This document shows positions 20,919-28,665 of a stretch of DNA of 64,000 nt, piece by piece (the stretch's first letter is position 1; the number at the start of each line of letters is the position of its first letter). The DNA is taken from contig CAMDMC010000008.1 of assembly GCA_945901825.1 (NCBI GenBank), positions 12,054-76,053 on the forward strand, given 5' to 3'. The position numbers and the translations under genes are program-made. This DNA is from Bordetella parapertussis. Lineage in GTDB: Bacteria; Pseudomonadota; Gammaproteobacteria; Burkholderiales; Burkholderiaceae_A. Under the pieces are notes generated by a model that searched no databases, was not told where the DNA came from, and saw only the letters and a list, made by a program, of their open reading frames with translations.

Positions 20919-21964
20919 GCCAGCCAGCGGCCCAAAGAAAATAAAAGCACCATAAAAAACCAGACCAGCACAGCACGCCAGACAAGGCCAATGGCTGAGG
21001 CCATGGCCGAGCCATCGGGTTCTCGTAGACTGGGGCCGCTAGAAGATGAGGCGGCAAGCGCACCCTCTAGATCGTCGAGGCCCTCAGCGCCCGATGGGGC
21101 ATCCGGAAGGCTTAGTGCAATGCCCATAGCGCCTGAGCCCGAGGCAATAAGAACCCGCTCGGTATCGTCCGTCGACTCGGGTGCGGCCAGAACACGTGAG
21201 CGCCACAGGCCAATGGCGTCCTCAAAGTTACCCACCACCGCGAAGATGGCGGCTGTAACGCGAACAGGCAGCCAGTCAACCCAGCGAAAAGCCTGGCTGG
21301 CAATGCGGCCGTGGGCGTCGTCGGCGATATTGCCCATGTCCCCCGCCATCGCCTCGACATCGGGCTGATCGGCAAGTCGACTGAGTTCGTTACGAGGGGC
21401 TGTCCAGGAACGAAGCAAGAGGGCACTTAGCCAGTAGGCCACAGCACCCGAGGGTCCCGGCAGAATGACAAACCAGAAAATAACCCCAAAGACGTGCTGC
21501 TGTGCGGCGGTCATGCCAAGCCGGATGGATTCGCGCGCCACGGCTGACTCATCGCCCCTTTGGCTCGCCGCTTGTGCAGGCAGACCCGCCTTGGACTGCT
21601 CAACCCACTGGGCCAGGGTCTGGCGTGCAGACTCAAGGTCGCCCCGCGCGAGGCAAGACTGTATTTCGCTGTACCAGTGACTGAACCTACGAAAGCCCAG
21701 CGTTAAATAAAGAATGGCGGCCGTGGCAAGCAACTCGAGAATGGGATGCACCATGCCTAAAAGCCAGACCAATAGCAGGCTCAGGATGGCCACACCGGCC
21801 ACCACCAAATACCAGGCGGCCCAGACGGGACCGGACTGGTCGGGTGCTGCCATAAGCCGCACACGTCGAAGCTGGTTATTTAGCCAGTCGCGCAGGAAAC
21901 TGGTTTCACGAACCGGCTGGACCTGCTCAAGCAGGAGCGCTAAAAGAAGGCTAATAAGCGTCAT
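20915..21964 (-). CDS. CobD/CbiB-like membrane protein
   Basis: 349 residues beginning MTLISLLLALLLEQVQPVRE, with hydrophobic segments near 55-75, 80-95, 155-185 and 325-345. In Burkholderiales a CobD/CbiB-related protein of this size sits in this same place next to the CoA-pyrophosphatase Nudix gene. CbiB itself makes adenosylcobinamide phosphate, but no other cobalamin gene is present. An AmpE-like role is the alternative annotation used for relatives. The conserved FRWVDWLPVRVTAAIFAVVG stretch supports the family; actual function unknown. Confidence 0.7.
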   Translation of the reverse strand: MTLISLLLALLLEQVQPVRETSFLRDWLNNQLRRVRLMAAPDQSGPVWAAWYLVVAGVAILSLLLVWLLGMVHPILELLATAAILYLTLGFRRFSHWYSEIQSCLARGDLESARQTLAQWVEQSKAGLPAQAASQRGDESAVARESIRLGMTAAQQHVFGVIFWFVILPGPSGAVAYWLSALLLRSWTAPRNELSRLADQPDVEAMAGDMGNIADDAHGRIASQAFRWVDWLPVRVTAAIFAVVGNFEDAIGLWRSRVLAAPESTDDTERVLIASGSGAMGIALSLPDAPSGAEGLDDLEGALAASSSSGPSLREPDGSAMASAIGLVWRAVLVWFFMVLLFSLGRWLA

Positions 21965-22000
21965 TGGGTTTCTGTGCCCTTACACCTGGGCTCCGCCCAT

Positions 22001-22807
22001 TTAGGGGCGCATGGGCCCAAGGCACGAACTCGAACATGAGGGGCGTTGATTCCAAGCAGCATAAAGGAAATGGTACAGGTTACGGATCATGGCTGCTGTT
22101 GCGCCCCAGATAAATTGCCCATGGACCGGAATAGCGAAGAATTCCGCAGTTCCTGTGGGCAGCTCAAGCCCTCGACGTTCGTGGTTGGCGGGGTTCAGAA
22201 CATCGGCCAGAGGCAACTCGATAAGCTCGGCCACCTCAAGGCTATCGGCCTGCAGCTCATAGCCTCCGCTGACCAGGCCAAGCACGGGCGAAACCCGGAA
22301 TCCGGTCACCGTAAGGTAGTCGGGAAGCTGGGCAAGAATCACCACAGACTGAGGGCTAAGCCCCACCTCTTCGGCGGCCTCGCGCAAGGCAGTGTGACGC
22401 ACCGAAGCGTCTTGTGGCTCGGCTCGGCCACCAGGAAAACTGATCTGACCCGGGTGGTCCTTCATCGACTCGGGTCGACGCGTCAGTAAGACGCGCAAAC
22501 CCTGAGGCGAAGGTAAGAGTGCAATAAGCACAGCCGCAGCAACGGGGTCCTTAACTTCGACAAGTCTTCGACCCCGATCGGCTAAGACCTCGGGGGTCCA
22601 GGCCGGAAAGGGGCGAGGGTGTTCGCAGTAGGTTTTAAGCTGAAGCAGAAATTCAGCTGCCAGCGCCTCCGAAGGAAGCGGCTGATGGCTGGCAAGAGGC
22701 AGCCGCGATGCGGACTGCGGGTCGAAAACGCTAGTTCTCCGGGACTGCAGCGGGAGCCTCGTCGGCCTGCACCGGTGGCAGCTTCTCGGGGACCGAGGTT
22801 GCCGCAA
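22001..22807 (-). CDS. CoA pyrophosphatase-type Nudix hydrolase
   Basis: Predicted to cleave CoA to 4'-phosphopantetheine and 3',5'-ADP. It has the subfamily signature [20 protein letters not shown], overlapping the Nudix box whose [10 protein letters not shown] residues run to about 22375. The frame is open to 22930 but then reads through rplS. TTG at 22807 is the first standard start giving a sensible protein (268 residues). Recognisable sequence begins near 22733 ([11 protein letters not shown]), where only non-standard starts exist. The start is therefore doubtful. Confidence 0.85.
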   Translation of the reverse strand: MRQPRSPRSCHRCRPTRLPLQSRRTSVFDPQSASRLPLASHQPLPSEALAAEFLLQLKTYCEHPRPFPAWTPEVLADRGRRLVEVKDPVAAAVLIALLPSPQGLRVLLTRRPESMKDHPGQISFPGGRAEPQDASVRHTALREAAEEVGLSPQSVVILAQLPDYLTVTGFRVSPVLGLVSGGYELQADSLEVAELIELPLADVLNPANHERRGLELPTGTAEFFAIPVHGQFIWGATAAMIRNLYHFLYAAWNQRPSCSSSCLGPMRP

Positions 22808-23177
22808 CCAACGCTGCCTTGCGGGCGGGGAGCTTCTCGCGAATACGTGCCGACTTGCCCGAACGCTGACGCAGGTAGTAGAGCTTGGCCCGGCGGACAT
22901 CGCCTCGGCGCTTGACTTCAATTTTTGCAATAAGCGGCGAGTAAGTCTGGAAGGTTCGCTCGACCCCCTCGCCTGCGGAAATTTTGCGCACGATGAACGA
23001 GGAGTTCAGACCCCGGTTACGCTTCGCAATAACAACACCCTCGAAGGCCTGAACACGCTTACGTGTACCCTCAACTACATTGACGCTTACCACCACGGTG
23101 TCGCCTGGACCAAACTCGGGGACTTCTTTATTGAGACGGGCAATTTCTTCCCGCTCGAGTGTCTCGATGATATTCAC
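22731..23177 (-). CDS. rplS: 50S ribosomal protein L19
   Basis: Located at the 30S-50S interface. The core starts at GTG 23177 ([20 protein letters not shown]) after a good AGGAGA site; the longer frame to 23354 is rejected. Core motifs are [20 protein letters not shown] and [13 protein letters not shown]. At 148 residues it is longer than E. coli L19 because of an Ala/Pro/Glu-rich C-terminal tail. It is the last gene of the rpsP-rimM-trmD-rplS operon. Confidence 0.97.
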   Translation of the reverse strand: MNIIETLEREEIARLNKEVPEFGPGDTVVVSVNVVEGTRKRVQAFEGVVIAKRNRGLNSSFIVRKISAGEGVERTFQTYSPLIAKIEVKRRGDVRRAKLYYLRQRSGKSARIREKLPARKAALVAATSVPEKLPPVQADEAPAAVPEN

Positions 23178-23275
23178 AACAACTCTCCTATAAGCATCGT
23201 AAAACGGCTTACTGACCAAGGCGAAAAGATTTTCTAGGTGACCTTGGACACAACCATTCAGAGGATGAAAAACAA

Positions 23276-24103
23276 CTAACGCTTTTTCTCGGGTTCGGCT
23301 AAAAGATCGGGCCGCCGACGTTTTGTCTGGCAGAGGGACTGCTGATCTCGCCAATCCGATATTTTGCCATGATGGCCGGATAAAAGCAGCTCTGGCACCC
23401 CTTGCCCCTCAAAAATTTCAGGGCGAGTGTAGTGCGGATGCTCAAGACGCCCGGTTAAGAAGGACTCTTGCACAGATGAGCGTTCGTCCTGCATGACCCC
23501 GGGAAGGCGTCTCACCAGGCCATCGAGCACGGCCAGGGCGGCAATCTCGCCGCCTGAAATTACAAAATCACCAAGACTAAGTTCCTCGGTAACGTAGTTG
23601 TTAATGAACCGTTGGTCCACCCCTTCGTAGCGACCACAGACCAGAGTCATCTGCTGGGTAACGGGCGCCGCCTGAGGCTGGCCGGGGGTTTCAGACACAG
23701 GCCGTGCAGTGGGCTCGGCAGGGTAAGGGGCATTGTCTTGGGGCCCTGAGCGAGCGAGTTTTTCTTCAAGCCATGCCTGATCTATCCGACGGCCCGAAGG
23801 CGAGAGCATGACAACGGGACCCGCAGCAATTCCTTGGGCAAGAAGATCGTCACGAATGGCCTTGACCGCATCAGCCAGGGGCGCAGCCATCATGACCATT
23901 CCCGGGCCGCCTCCATAGGGCCGGTCATCGATGGTCTGATGGGGATCGTTTACGAACTGCCGAGGATTCCAAAGCCTGAGACCCACAAGGTTTCGGTCAA
24001 CCGCCCGGCCGCAGACGCCAAGCGTCGACCAGGGCTCAAAGAACTCTGGAAAGATAGAGATAACATCGAAACGGAAAAGCGGTCTCGTCGGCAATGTCTG
24101 CAT
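23276..24103 (-). CDS. trmD: tRNA (guanine-N1)-methyltransferase TrmD
   Basis: Makes m1G37 in tRNAs, preventing +1 frameshifting. Motifs: [33 protein letters not shown] and [11 protein letters not shown] of the trefoil-knot SAM site. At 275 residues it is longer than usual. A Pro/Gln-rich insert of about 25-30 residues (around 23660-23757) sits just before CGRYEG. The ATG follows the rimM stop directly (TGAATG). Confidence 0.97.
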   Translation of the reverse strand: MQTLPTRPLFRFDVISIFPEFFEPWSTLGVCGRAVDRNLVGLRLWNPRQFVNDPHQTIDDRPYGGGPGMVMMAAPLADAVKAIRDDLLAQGIAAGPVVMLSPSGRRIDQAWLEEKLARSGPQDNAPYPAEPTARPVSETPGQPQAAPVTQQMTLVCGRYEGVDQRFINNYVTEELSLGDFVISGGEIAALAVLDGLVRRLPGVMQDERSSVQESFLTGRLEHPHYTRPEIFEGQGVPELLLSGHHGKISDWRDQQSLCQTKRRRPDLLAEPEKKR

Positions 24104-24853
24104 TCAGATGGTCCAATCCAAGACCAGCCTGCACTCTGCGGGGAGGACCTTCAGCACGTAACGCGGCACGACAGGCACCAGAGAGCTGGCGGGATGGGAA
24201 GGCTTTGAACCCCCAGAAAGCGAAGCATCATGCTCAAGCCGAAGCACCGCCTGAGACTTGCTGGCAAGAACCTCTTGAACGCGCCCCAGAAGGTTGCCCT
24301 TAGGGGAAAAGGCCTGCCAGTTAATCCAGTTAAAAACCCGCCAAAAGGGTTTGCAGAGTCGTTCAAGCTCGTTTGCCTCAAGGCCAAGTTCGCTCTGCTG
24401 CAGTTCTTCGGCCTGGCTGCGGTGCTTGCAGGTGTTAAGGCTGACACGAAGTCGCCCCGAAAAACCCGTGGCGAGAAGGGCATCAAGCCCTGGGATGAAG
24501 GCCAAGCTTTCGCAGGCGAGCCACTGTTGACGGGGCGTTTTCACCCAGCAGCGCTCCGATGCAGCTAAAACCAAAGGCCCAGCGAGCGTAATGAGTTCGC
24601 CCGTCTGGGCGTCAACCACAATGGACTGTTGAAGAGGGGAGGCTCGAAGCTGCCCCTTAAGACCTGAGGCAGCCCCAAGCTGAACCAGGGGAATAAAGCT
24701 GGTGGGCCCCTTTAACTCAAAGGGCAGTTGGGGCGTTGAGGTTGTTTCAACAGCAGGCCCGAGTCGCTGAAGTCGGCGCCCAGTGAAGGCCTGGGCAACC
24801 GCCTGAGACTTCGACGCCTGAGACTTCGACGGCTTAAGCGGCGGCCTGACCAC
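24104..24853 (-). CDS. rimM: Ribosome maturation factor RimM
   Basis: Assists assembly of the 30S head through S19. A weakly conserved family: visible are [20 protein letters not shown], as in the RimM N-terminal barrel, and a C-terminal PRC-barrel part ([16 protein letters not shown]) ending in [19 protein letters not shown]. The GTG start overlaps rpsP by 20 bases. The protein is long (249 residues), with a roughly 50-residue N-terminal extension containing a tandem duplication and a stretch around 75-100 that I do not recognise. Position between rpsP and trmD makes the call secure. Confidence 0.9.
   Translation of the reverse strand: MVRPPLKPSKSQASKSQAVAQAFTGRRLQRLGPAVETTSTPQLPFELKGPTSFIPLVQLGAASGLKGQLRASPLQQSIVVDAQTGELITLAGPLVLAASERCWVKTPRQQWLACESLAFIPGLDALLATGFSGRLRVSLNTCKHRSQAEELQQSELGLEANELERLCKPFWRVFNWINWQAFSPKGNLLGRVQEVLASKSQAVLRLEHDASLSGGSKPSHPASSLVPVVPRYVLKVLPAECRLVLDWTI
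24800..24829. repeat. 15-base perfect tandem duplication within rimM
   Basis: CGCCTGAGACTTCGA occurs twice head to tail (24800-24814 and 24815-24829). It encodes a duplicated SQASK-like pentapeptide near the RimM N-terminus, just after the rpsP stop. Confidence 0.9.
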
Positions 24854-25103
24854 CCGCCTGACGGCTTTGGAAAGACTTCACAAGCTGAGCCACGCGAGGG
24901 CTTACCTGGGCACCCACACCCGTCCAGTAGTCGACGCGATCGAGGGCAAGACGCAGTTCGGTCTCGGCCCCGCGGGCAACGGGGTTGAAAAAGCCAAGAC
25001 GCTCGATAAACCGACCGTCACGCCGTTTGCGAGAATCGGCGGCCACAACATGGTAAAAAGGACGCTTATGCGACCCACCACGGGCAAGACGAATAACCAC
25101 CAT
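24834..25103 (-). CDS. rpsP: 30S ribosomal protein S16
   Basis: 89 residues starting [20 protein letters not shown], with [20 protein letters not shown], all diagnostic for S16. It is the first gene of the rpsP-rimM-trmD-rplS operon and is divergent from the transglycosylase gene, whose leader begins within 50 bases. Confidence 0.98.
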   Translation of the reverse strand: MVVIRLARGGSHKRPFYHVVAADSRKRRDGRFIERLGFFNPVARGAETELRLALDRVDYWTGVGAQVSPRVAQLVKSFQSRQAGGQAAA

Positions 25104-25151
25104 GGTTTTGAATCCTTAAAAAGAAGTGAAAACTCTATTTTTGAAAAAGCC

Positions 25152-26213
25152 TTGAATTATAACACCCAAAGGCGAGAACTTGTGTGTGCAGTGGCCCTGG
25201 GTCTGGGCCTAACGGGTGCCGCTCTGTCACGGGAAGGCTTAGCCGCCTCAACAACCTCCACCGCCACAAAACTGGGTCCAGGCTGGATTAACCCCGAACG
25301 GCTCGAGGCTTTCTTTGAACTCATGAGACTTAGGCACGGCATGGAGCCCGACTGGCTAAATGCCCGGTTTCAGGTTCTTACGCAGCAAGACCGGGCCCTT
25401 GCGCTTATGAACCCGCCACCCGATAGGCCTGCTGCCGACCGACCTCTGCCATCACTTTCGCGTCGACTTGCCCGTAACCTCGATGAACGCACTGTGCGCG
25501 AGGGCAGGCAACTGCTTGCGAGCCAAGCCTTATTTTTAGAGCGGGCCGAAGACCTTTACGGTGTGCCTCCTGAAGTGATCGTTGGAATTTTGGGCGTGGA
25601 GACACGTTATGGACGCATTACCGGAAACTTCCGAGCACTCGACACCTTAGCAAGCCTGGGCTTTCAAGGCGAGCGACGCAGGGACTTTTTCTTGAAGGAA
25701 CTGGAGTCGTTACTGGTGATGGGCCGCCGGGGGGATGTTGATCTTTTTAAATCCGAAGGCTCTTTTGCGGGTGCACTTGGTATTCCTCAGTTCATGCCCT
25801 CAAGCTGGCAGGCCTGGGGGGTGGACTTCGACCAAGATGGGCGTGTCGACCTTATTAACAGCATGGCCGACGCCATGGGTTCGGTGGCCAATTTCCTTAA
25901 ATCGCATGGCTGGCGACGCGATATTCCAAGCTTTGCTCCGCTGCGCCTGCGCCCACGTGACGACCCCTCTGATTTTCTTGTCACCCGACTAAAGGCCGAG
26001 CATCGGCTTGGCGACATTGATCGTGCCTTTCCCATTCCCAAGAGCTGGCGCAGCCTTTCAGAAGACCTCCCCGCAAGTCTTATTCGACTGCCTGAGCCTG
26101 ATGCAGCACCCGTTTATTGGCTAGTCAGCGAAAACTTTTTTGCAGTCACCCACTACAACCGAAGCTATCTGTATGCAGCTTCGGTTCTTAGCCTCGCAAA
26201 GGCCATCGCCTAG
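25152..26213 (+). CDS. mltB: Lytic murein transglycosylase B-type
   Basis: Cleaves the MurNAc-GlcNAc bond in peptidoglycan, forming 1,6-anhydro ends. The catalytic region reads ILGVETRYGRITGNFRALDT, with Glu in VETRYG, followed by GALGIPQFMPSSWQAWGVDF and a C-terminal VSENFFAVTHYNRSYLYA. The frame is open from 24867, but that part is antisense to rpsP. I place the start at TTG 25152 (alternative GTG 25182). From TTG the N-terminus is NYNTQRRELVCAVALGLGL, an export signal with an Arg pair before the hydrophobic stretch that resembles a Tat signal. No lipobox is seen, so the protein is probably soluble. Confidence 0.9.
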   Translation: MNYNTQRRELVCAVALGLGLTGAALSREGLAASTTSTATKLGPGWINPERLEAFFELMRLRHGMEPDWLNARFQVLTQQDRALALMNPPPDRPAADRPLPSLSRRLARNLDERTVREGRQLLASQALFLERAEDLYGVPPEVIVGILGVETRYGRITGNFRALDTLASLGFQGERRRDFFLKELESLLVMGRRGDVDLFKSEGSFAGALGIPQFMPSSWQAWGVDFDQDGRVDLINSMADAMGSVANFLKSHGWRRDIPSFAPLRLRPRDDPSDFLVTRLKAEHRLGDIDRAFPIPKSWRSLSEDLPASLIRLPEPDAAPVYWLVSENFFAVTHYNRSYLYAASVLSLAKAIA

Positions 26214-26284
26214 TTAACTCCACCCGTTCCCTCGCTGCGAGCGCAGTGAAAAATCACGCGTTGAGAAGTAACGTGTTTGAAGGT

Positions 26285-27235
26285 TCATGCCTTTCGAGGC
26301 GCGAGGCTGGCACAGGCCGCCTCGTAATTGAACTCACCACGCTGCCAGAACGAGAAAATGGCCTCAGGCCTTACCGCCTGAAAGGCCATCACTTCGCCAT
26401 CGTTCGCAGACGGCTGCCAATGGTTGGGAAGGGTGAGCTCAAAACGCCAGACTCTTTCATGATGCAAACAAAGGCCAGGCCATTGAGGCCATGGGGCCGA
26501 CTGGTTGGAGGACGGCGGGGGCGTCGGGGGCGCAACAAGCCTACCGATTCGCATGCATGGAGCGCTTGCCGCCCACTGAATCTGGTCGTGCCAATGGTTT
26601 GTCAGGCCAGCCTCCTCAAGAGACTCTCTGCGAACCGCATAATCAGGCCCTTCGCCTGCCGACAAACCGCCCGCCACTGCGGCATCCCATAGCCCCGGGT
26701 CAATGGCCTTGGTCAGCGCCCTTTGCGCAATCCAAATGCTGCCGTCATCACGCCTGAGATTCAACTGAACAGACTCTGACAAAAGGCCCAGCCAGCGAAA
26801 AAGTGAACGCTCAAGGCAAAGCCCCGGACCTTGCCGAAGGCCGGCACGATCTAACAACGCAAAGTCCTCATGGCGCCAGCCAAAGCGGCCTAGGACATTG
26901 GCGAGGTGCTGCTCAAAGACCTTAAGTCGCTCGCCGTCAACAAAGACGCCAGGGCCAAGGCCTTGCCACTGAAAAGATTCCTGCAAAAGAAGATTCTGAT
27001 GGCTTGCTGCGCGAGGAAGGCTTGAGACGAGCGCATCCAAGAGGCCCTTTGGCATCCAGCCCAAGGGCGGCTGCCGGTCAGCATGGACAGACTGCAAAGA
27101 CCAGGGAAGAAGACGCGCCTGCAGCAAATCCTCCACCGACAGCACAGGCCCAAAACAAGCTGCTGGAAGGCACTCTTCGGGCGACAATAGAGACCATTTA
27201 AGCTGTTGTTCCTTCGTCGCCTCTAGGTCTTTCAT
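26285..27235 (-). CDS. Nudix hydrolase with DUF4743-like N-terminal domain
   Basis: 316 residues. The C-terminal half carries a Nudix box, GGLSAGEGPDYAVRRESLEE with AGL after it, matching G-x5-E-x7-RE-xx-EE-x-G-U apart from Ser for the usual hydrophobic residue after RE. The N-terminal half (to about residue 125) resembles the DUF4743 domain found on Nudix proteins related to fungal thiamin pyrophosphokinase-associated enzymes. The substrate is unknown; oxidised thiamin diphosphates have been proposed for relatives. Its start overlaps the divergent nuclease start by 2 bases, an unusual head-to-head arrangement. Confidence 0.75.
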   Translation of the reverse strand: MKDLEATKEQQLKWSLLSPEECLPAACFGPVLSVEDLLQARLLPWSLQSVHADRQPPLGWMPKGLLDALVSSLPRAASHQNLLLQESFQWQGLGPGVFVDGERLKVFEQHLANVLGRFGWRHEDFALLDRAGLRQGPGLCLERSLFRWLGLLSESVQLNLRRDDGSIWIAQRALTKAIDPGLWDAAVAGGLSAGEGPDYAVRRESLEEAGLTNHWHDQIQWAASAPCMRIGRLVAPPTPPPSSNQSAPWPQWPGLCLHHERVWRFELTLPNHWQPSANDGEVMAFQAVRPEAIFSFWQRGEFNYEAACASLAPRKA

Positions 27236-27860
27236 GCACGCTGCCTCTCTTATCCGGTTTTACCTGGCCCGCAGGCTAGCCGCAGTCCTTGCACTTGTTC
27301 TTTTTGGTGCGCCAGGCATTCAGCCCAAAGCACTGGCCTTAAACGATACCGCGTTCAATGCGGGTGCTGCCTTGACAACGTTGCAGGTCAAGGCGGAGTC
27401 GCAGCAGACTAAGCTGTCGCAGGCTGGACAGGCAATTGAGCTTGTTCGAATTTTTGACGGTGACTCGGCCATTGTTCGCTACGAGGGCGAGACCCTCCAT
27501 GTTCGGATTGCGGGCATTGATGCACCCGAGAAAGGCCAGCCCTATGCCGATGAAAGCCGCGATCGGTTTGTGGCCTTTCTGAAGTCGCCCAGGGCACGCA
27601 TTGACATACTTAAAAAAGATGTCTTTCGGCGTTGGCTGGTGCGCATTGAGGTTAATGGCGAAGACCTTGGTGAGACCCTTCTTAGCGAGGGCAATGCCTG
27701 GTTTTTTCGACGTTACCAGTCAGACCTAAGCCCTGAGATTCGCCGCCGTTACGACCGTGCCGAGCGTGATGCAAGGGCTAGAAAACGCGGCCTCTGGCAA
27801 GACAGTGAGCCCGTGGCTCCATGGGACTACCGCGCAAGCAAACGCAAACCAAAAAACTAG
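27234..27860 (+). CDS. Secreted staphylococcal-type thermonuclease (SNase)
   Basis: 208 residues with an N-terminal hydrophobic export signal (about residues 13-37) and an OB-fold SNase domain from residue 68. The catalytic pattern is present: VRIFDGDSAIVRYEGETLHV (Asp of the metal site), RIAGIDAPEKGQPYADESRD (Arg, Asp, Glu) and DVFRRWLVRIEVNGEDLGET. The C-terminal DARARKRGLWQDSEPVAPWD is typical. It likely degrades extracellular or periplasmic nucleic acid. Confidence 0.92.
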   Translation: MHAASLIRFYLARRLAAVLALVLFGAPGIQPKALALNDTAFNAGAALTTLQVKAESQQTKLSQAGQAIELVRIFDGDSAIVRYEGETLHVRIAGIDAPEKGQPYADESRDRFVAFLKSPRARIDILKKDVFRRWLVRIEVNGEDLGETLLSEGNAWFFRRYQSDLSPEIRRRYDRAERDARARKRGLWQDSEPVAPWDYRASKRKPKN

Positions 27861-27887
27861 CCTAAGGCAACGCAAGGCAAGGCTAGC

Positions 27888-28643
27888 CTAGACCTTGGCC
27901 TGCCTTGCCTGCGTCTGCCGAAGTAACTCGTAGCAGGCAACACCACAGGCCACCGAGACATTCAGGCTTGAAACGCTTCCCATCATCGGTAGGCTTACCA
28001 GAGCATCAGCCTGCTCGCGAACCAGGCGTCGAATACCTTTGTCCTCAGACCCGAAAATAAGTAGATGCGGCTGATCGGCAAGGCTATGCTGGTAGAGGGA
28101 ACTGCCCGCCTCATCGGCAAAGGCCAATGCCCAATAGCCTTTGGCTTGCGCCTGCTCAATGGCACGGACAAGATTGGTCACCTGCATATAAGACAGGGTT
28201 TCACCGGCGCCTGCTGAGACCCGCATTGCAACCTCGTTCAAGGGTGCGCTGTGATCTTTTGGGGCGACCACGGCTCGGGCGCCTGAGGCCTCGGCTGTTC
28301 GTAGAACCGCACCCAGGTTATGAGGGTCGGTGACACCATCAAGAAAAACCATAAAGCCATGGCCGTCGAGTAAGTCCTCGTAGCGAAGACTGGGCTCACG
28401 ATGGTCTGCAAAGGCAAGAACACCCTGGTGACGCTGACCCTTGGCCAGGCGATCCAACTGCCGACCCGACTCCAGGCTGACCGAACAACCGGCCGCCTGC
28501 AGTTCTGCGCTTAATGCCTTTAGCCTTGCATCCTGTCGGTCGCGATCGATGAGGACGCTTTGAATGCTTGCGGCCTCATTTCTTAGTCTTGCGCGTACGG
28601 CATGAAAACCCAAAAGAACTTGCTGGCGGGCTGAGGACGTCAT
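27888..28643 (-). CDS. rlmB: 23S rRNA (guanosine-2'-O-)-methyltransferase RlmB
   Basis: SPOUT-class methyltransferase for G2251. Seen: an N-terminal substrate-binding domain (GFHAVRARLRNEA), then the knot motifs FLDGVTDPHNLGAVLRTAEA, LIFGSEDKGIRRLV and MMGSVSSLNVSVACGVACYE. It sits 22 bases downstream of rnr in the same direction, the conserved rnr-rlmB pair. Confidence 0.97.
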   Translation of the reverse strand: MTSSARQQVLLGFHAVRARLRNEAASIQSVLIDRDRQDARLKALSAELQAAGCSVSLESGRQLDRLAKGQRHQGVLAFADHREPSLRYEDLLDGHGFMVFLDGVTDPHNLGAVLRTAEASGARAVVAPKDHSAPLNEVAMRVSAGAGETLSYMQVTNLVRAIEQAQAKGYWALAFADEAGSSLYQHSLADQPHLLIFGSEDKGIRRLVREQADALVSLPMMGSVSSLNVSVACGVACYELLRQTQARQAKV

Positions 28644-28665
28644 GGGCTTAAGCCTTTATAGAGCC

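Noticed and set aside
22808-22930. Longer N-terminus for the CoA-pyrophosphatase Nudix
   Set aside because: It lies inside rplS, and the encoded Arg/Ser/Pro-rich residues look like a shadow frame.
24867-25151. Upstream extension of the transglycosylase gene
   Set aside because: It is antisense to rpsP and its residues do not resemble the family.
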